Assembly (NCBI GenBank): GCA_020056155.1
Contig: JAGVII010000503.1
Location: forward strand, 1-8,053
Reading direction: 5' to 3'
DNA: 8,053 bases
Source: Afipia sp.
GTDB lineage: Bacteria > Pseudomonadota > Alphaproteobacteria > Rhizobiales > Xanthobacteraceae
A program made the translations under genes and the position numbers. The notes under the pieces are model-generated. The model did not search any database. It was given only the letters and a program-made list of their open reading frames with translations, and was not told where the DNA came from. Shown piece by piece: positions 6,463 to 8,053 of this stretch; position 1 is the first letter of the stretch, and each line of letters starts with the position of its first letter.

Positions 6463-7897
6463 ATGGTGCGACGCTGTCGAGCGCCGCTTTTTCCGGAAAG
6501 CGCTTTTGCAGTGCCGTCACAATCAATTTCATACGCGAACCAAGCGACCCCTTGACCATAATGGCGTCGCCAGCGCCGATAGCAGAAATCACCTGTGCCT
6601 CGAGTGCAGCCGAGTTATCGGCATAGCCGCCCTTCTTCGTGGAAGGAAGGGCCTCCCACAGATTGTGCATCAGCGGACCACAGCAAAAAACCGCGTCAAT
6701 CCCGTTCGCCTTGACGGCTTCGGCAAGGCCGCGATGCAGATCGGGGCCGGTTGCGCCGAGTTCCAGCATGTCGCCCAGCACCGCAATGCGCCGTCCGCGT
6801 GGACCGACGGGTGCCTGACCGAGCACCGTGATCGCCGCCGCCATCGACGCCGGATTGGCGTTGTAGCTTTCATCGATCAAAGTGGCAGTTCCTTGCGTCA
6901 GAACCAGTTGCTGGCGCACGCCGCGTCCCGTCGCCGGCTGAAGTTGGGCCAGGGCCAGCGCCGCCAGCGCCAGATCAGCCCCGGCGAGCGAGGCCGCCGC
7001 CAGCACCGCAAGCGAGTTCATGACCATGTGGCGTCCGGGCATCCCGATCTTGTAGGTGATGTCCTGACCGAGAACATTCGCGTGCACGGCGGAACTGGCC
7101 GGATGCAGCGACACGTCGATGAGCCGCGCATCGGCTTTTTCGTCACTGCCGAACGAGACGATGCGTTTGATCTTCCGTGCCTTGGCGCTCCTGCTCAGGC
7201 GGGAGAACTGCGCGTTGTCGCGGTTGAGCACCACCGCTCCGCCCGGCTCAACGCCCGAGAAGATTTCCGCCTTGGCATCTGCAATCGCCTCGATGCCGGA
7301 GAAGAATTCCAGATGCACCGGTTCGACCGTGGTGATGATGGCCACATGCGGCCGCACCATTTTCACCAGCGGCTCGATCTCGCCGGCATGATTCATGCCG
7401 ATCTCGAAGATCGCAAATTTTGCTGACGCCGGGCACCGCGCCAGCGTCAGCGGCACGCCCCAGTGATTGTTGAACGAGGCGACCGACGCATGGGTCTCGC
7501 CCTGTGCACCGAGCACCGCGCGCAACGCTTCCTTGGTCGAGGTCTTGCCGACCGACCCGGTCACCGCGATCACTTGTCCGCCGAGGCGCGCACGCGACGC
7601 CCGCCCGAGATCCACAAGACCCGCAAGCACGTCATCGACCACCAGCAGCCGCGCATCGGCCGCGAACTTCTCCGCGTGGCTTTTCGCAACGACGGCGAGG
7701 GCTGCGCCGTTTGTCAGCGCCGCCTCGACGAAATCGTGGCCGTCGTGGACGTCGCCCCTGATCGCGAAATACGCCTCGCCCGGCGTCAGCGTGCGGCTGT
7801 CGATGGAAATGCCGGTGACATCACTCGGCAGCGCGCCGCGCCTTTCGGCACGCATCGCCTCCGCCATGGCAGCGCTCGTCCACAATGCCGTGCTCAT
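6461..7897 (-). CDS. murF: UDP-N-acetylmuramoyl-tripeptide--D-alanyl-D-alanine ligase
   Basis: MurF joins D-Ala-D-Ala to UDP-MurNAc-tripeptide with ATP, finishing the cytoplasmic pentapeptide precursor. 478 residues, close to the usual length. The N-domain binding the UDP part includes GISIDSRTL (29-37). The central ATPase domain has the P-loop GSVGKTST (114-121), [12 protein letters not shown] (143-154) and [10 protein letters not shown] (165-174). The C-domain carries [11 protein letters not shown] (343-353) and LGDMLELG (374-381). VKGSLGSRM (448-456) is the expected C-terminal family mark. The ATG start overlaps the murE stop as ATGA, and a GGAG inside murE lies eight nt upstream, so the two are translationally coupled. 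mraY follows after 11 nt. No missing residues or frame breaks are visible. Confidence 0.97.
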   Translation of the reverse strand: MSTALWTSAAMAEAMRAERRGALPSDVTGISIDSRTLTPGEAYFAIRGDVHDGHDFVEAALTNGAALAVVAKSHAEKFAADARLLVVDDVLAGLVDLGRASRARLGGQVIAVTGSVGKTSTKEALRAVLGAQGETHASVASFNNHWGVPLTLARCPASAKFAIFEIGMNHAGEIEPLVKMVRPHVAIITTVEPVHLEFFSGIEAIADAKAEIFSGVEPGGAVVLNRDNAQFSRLSRSAKARKIKRIVSFGSDEKADARLIDVSLHPASSAVHANVLGQDITYKIGMPGRHMVMNSLAVLAAASLAGADLALAALALAQLQPATGRGVRQQLVLTQGTATLIDESYNANPASMAAAITVLGQAPVGPRGRRIAVLGDMLELGATGPDLHRGLAEAVKANGIDAVFCCGPLMHNLWEALPSTKKGGYADNSAALEAQVISAIGAGDAIMVKGSLGSRMKLIVTALQKRFPEKAALDSVAP

Positions 7898-8053
7898 GCC
7901 GCATGCTCCGCCAACGCCGCCATGGCGGCTTCGTGATCGCTGAACGGCAACACTTTATCTCCCACAATCTGTCCGGTTTCGTGACCCTTGCCCGCAATCA
8001 GCAGCGCATCCCCCTTCTGCAGACCCGCAATGGCGGCACGGATCGCCTCGGCA
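7894..8053 (-). CDS. murE: UDP-MurNAc-L-Ala-D-Glu--2,6-diaminopimelate ligase, C-terminal end (5' part outside window)
   Basis: The last 52 codons of a minus-strand frame run in from the right edge (first full codon 8050-8052) to TGA 7894-7896. The peptide contains [15 protein letters not shown] followed by PFSDHEAA, the C-terminal signature of MurE ligases, where GKGHE binds the amino-acid substrate region. MurE adds the third residue, presumably meso-diaminopimelate as in other Gram-negative bacteria. The segment that would show the specificity motif (DNPR or similar) is not in the window. The stop overlaps the murF start by four nt. Identity is strong from the motif and from its place directly before murF. 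Confidence 0.95.
   Translation of the reverse strand, partial: AEAIRAAIAGLQKGDALLIAGKGHETGQIVGDKVLPFSDHEAAMAALAEHAA

Noticed and set aside
1..8053. CRISPR array, tRNA, rRNA or other novel system
   Set aside because: No regularly spaced direct repeats, no tRNA-like cloverleaf or rRNA sequence, and no unexplained gene cluster; nearly all the sequence is accounted for by known cell-wall genes, two repeats and an accessory hydrolase/regulator pair.

Overview
The window is ordinary chromosome from an alphaproteobacterium, most likely of the Bradyrhizobium/Afipia/Rhodopseudomonas/Nitrobacter group (Nitrobacteraceae). The grounds are high GC, the type of protein sequence in the division cluster, and two kinds of dispersed palindromic repeat that I associate with that family. 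Genus cannot be fixed from the sequence alone.

About 6.7 kb, all on the minus strand, is the middle of the dcw (division and cell wall) cluster. In transcription order, right to left, it holds murE (3' end only), murF, mraY, murD, ftsW and murG. The products complete and use the peptidoglycan precursor. MurE and MurF finish the UDP-MurNAc-pentapeptide after MurD has added D-Glu. MraY moves it to undecaprenyl phosphate (lipid I), MurG adds GlcNAc (lipid II), and FtsW polymerises glycan at the septum. Packing is tight at murE/murF (4-nt ATGA overlap), murF/mraY (11-nt gap with the SD overlapping the murF stop) and ftsW/murG (14-nt gap, or a 4-nt overlap if murG starts at GTG). It is loose on both sides of murD.

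Those two loose gaps each hold a different palindromic repeat: a 76-bp dyad between mraY and murD (5258-5333), and an 81-bp hairpin element between murD and ftsW (3761-3841). The first abuts the murD ribosome binding site and is open in frame, so an automatic call can wrongly extend MurD by 30 residues.

Left of murG the usual next gene (murC) is not present. After a 184-nt gap comes a secreted alpha/beta hydrolase gene on the minus strand, then the 3' end of a LysR-type regulator gene on the plus strand, converging on it across a small hairpin terminator. The dcw cluster is therefore interrupted or ends at murG in this genome.

I found no RNA genes, CRISPR array, insertion sequence or prophage part, and nothing that I can support as a new biological system. 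The points most worth a second look are the repeats bracketing murD, the murD start, and the break after murG.
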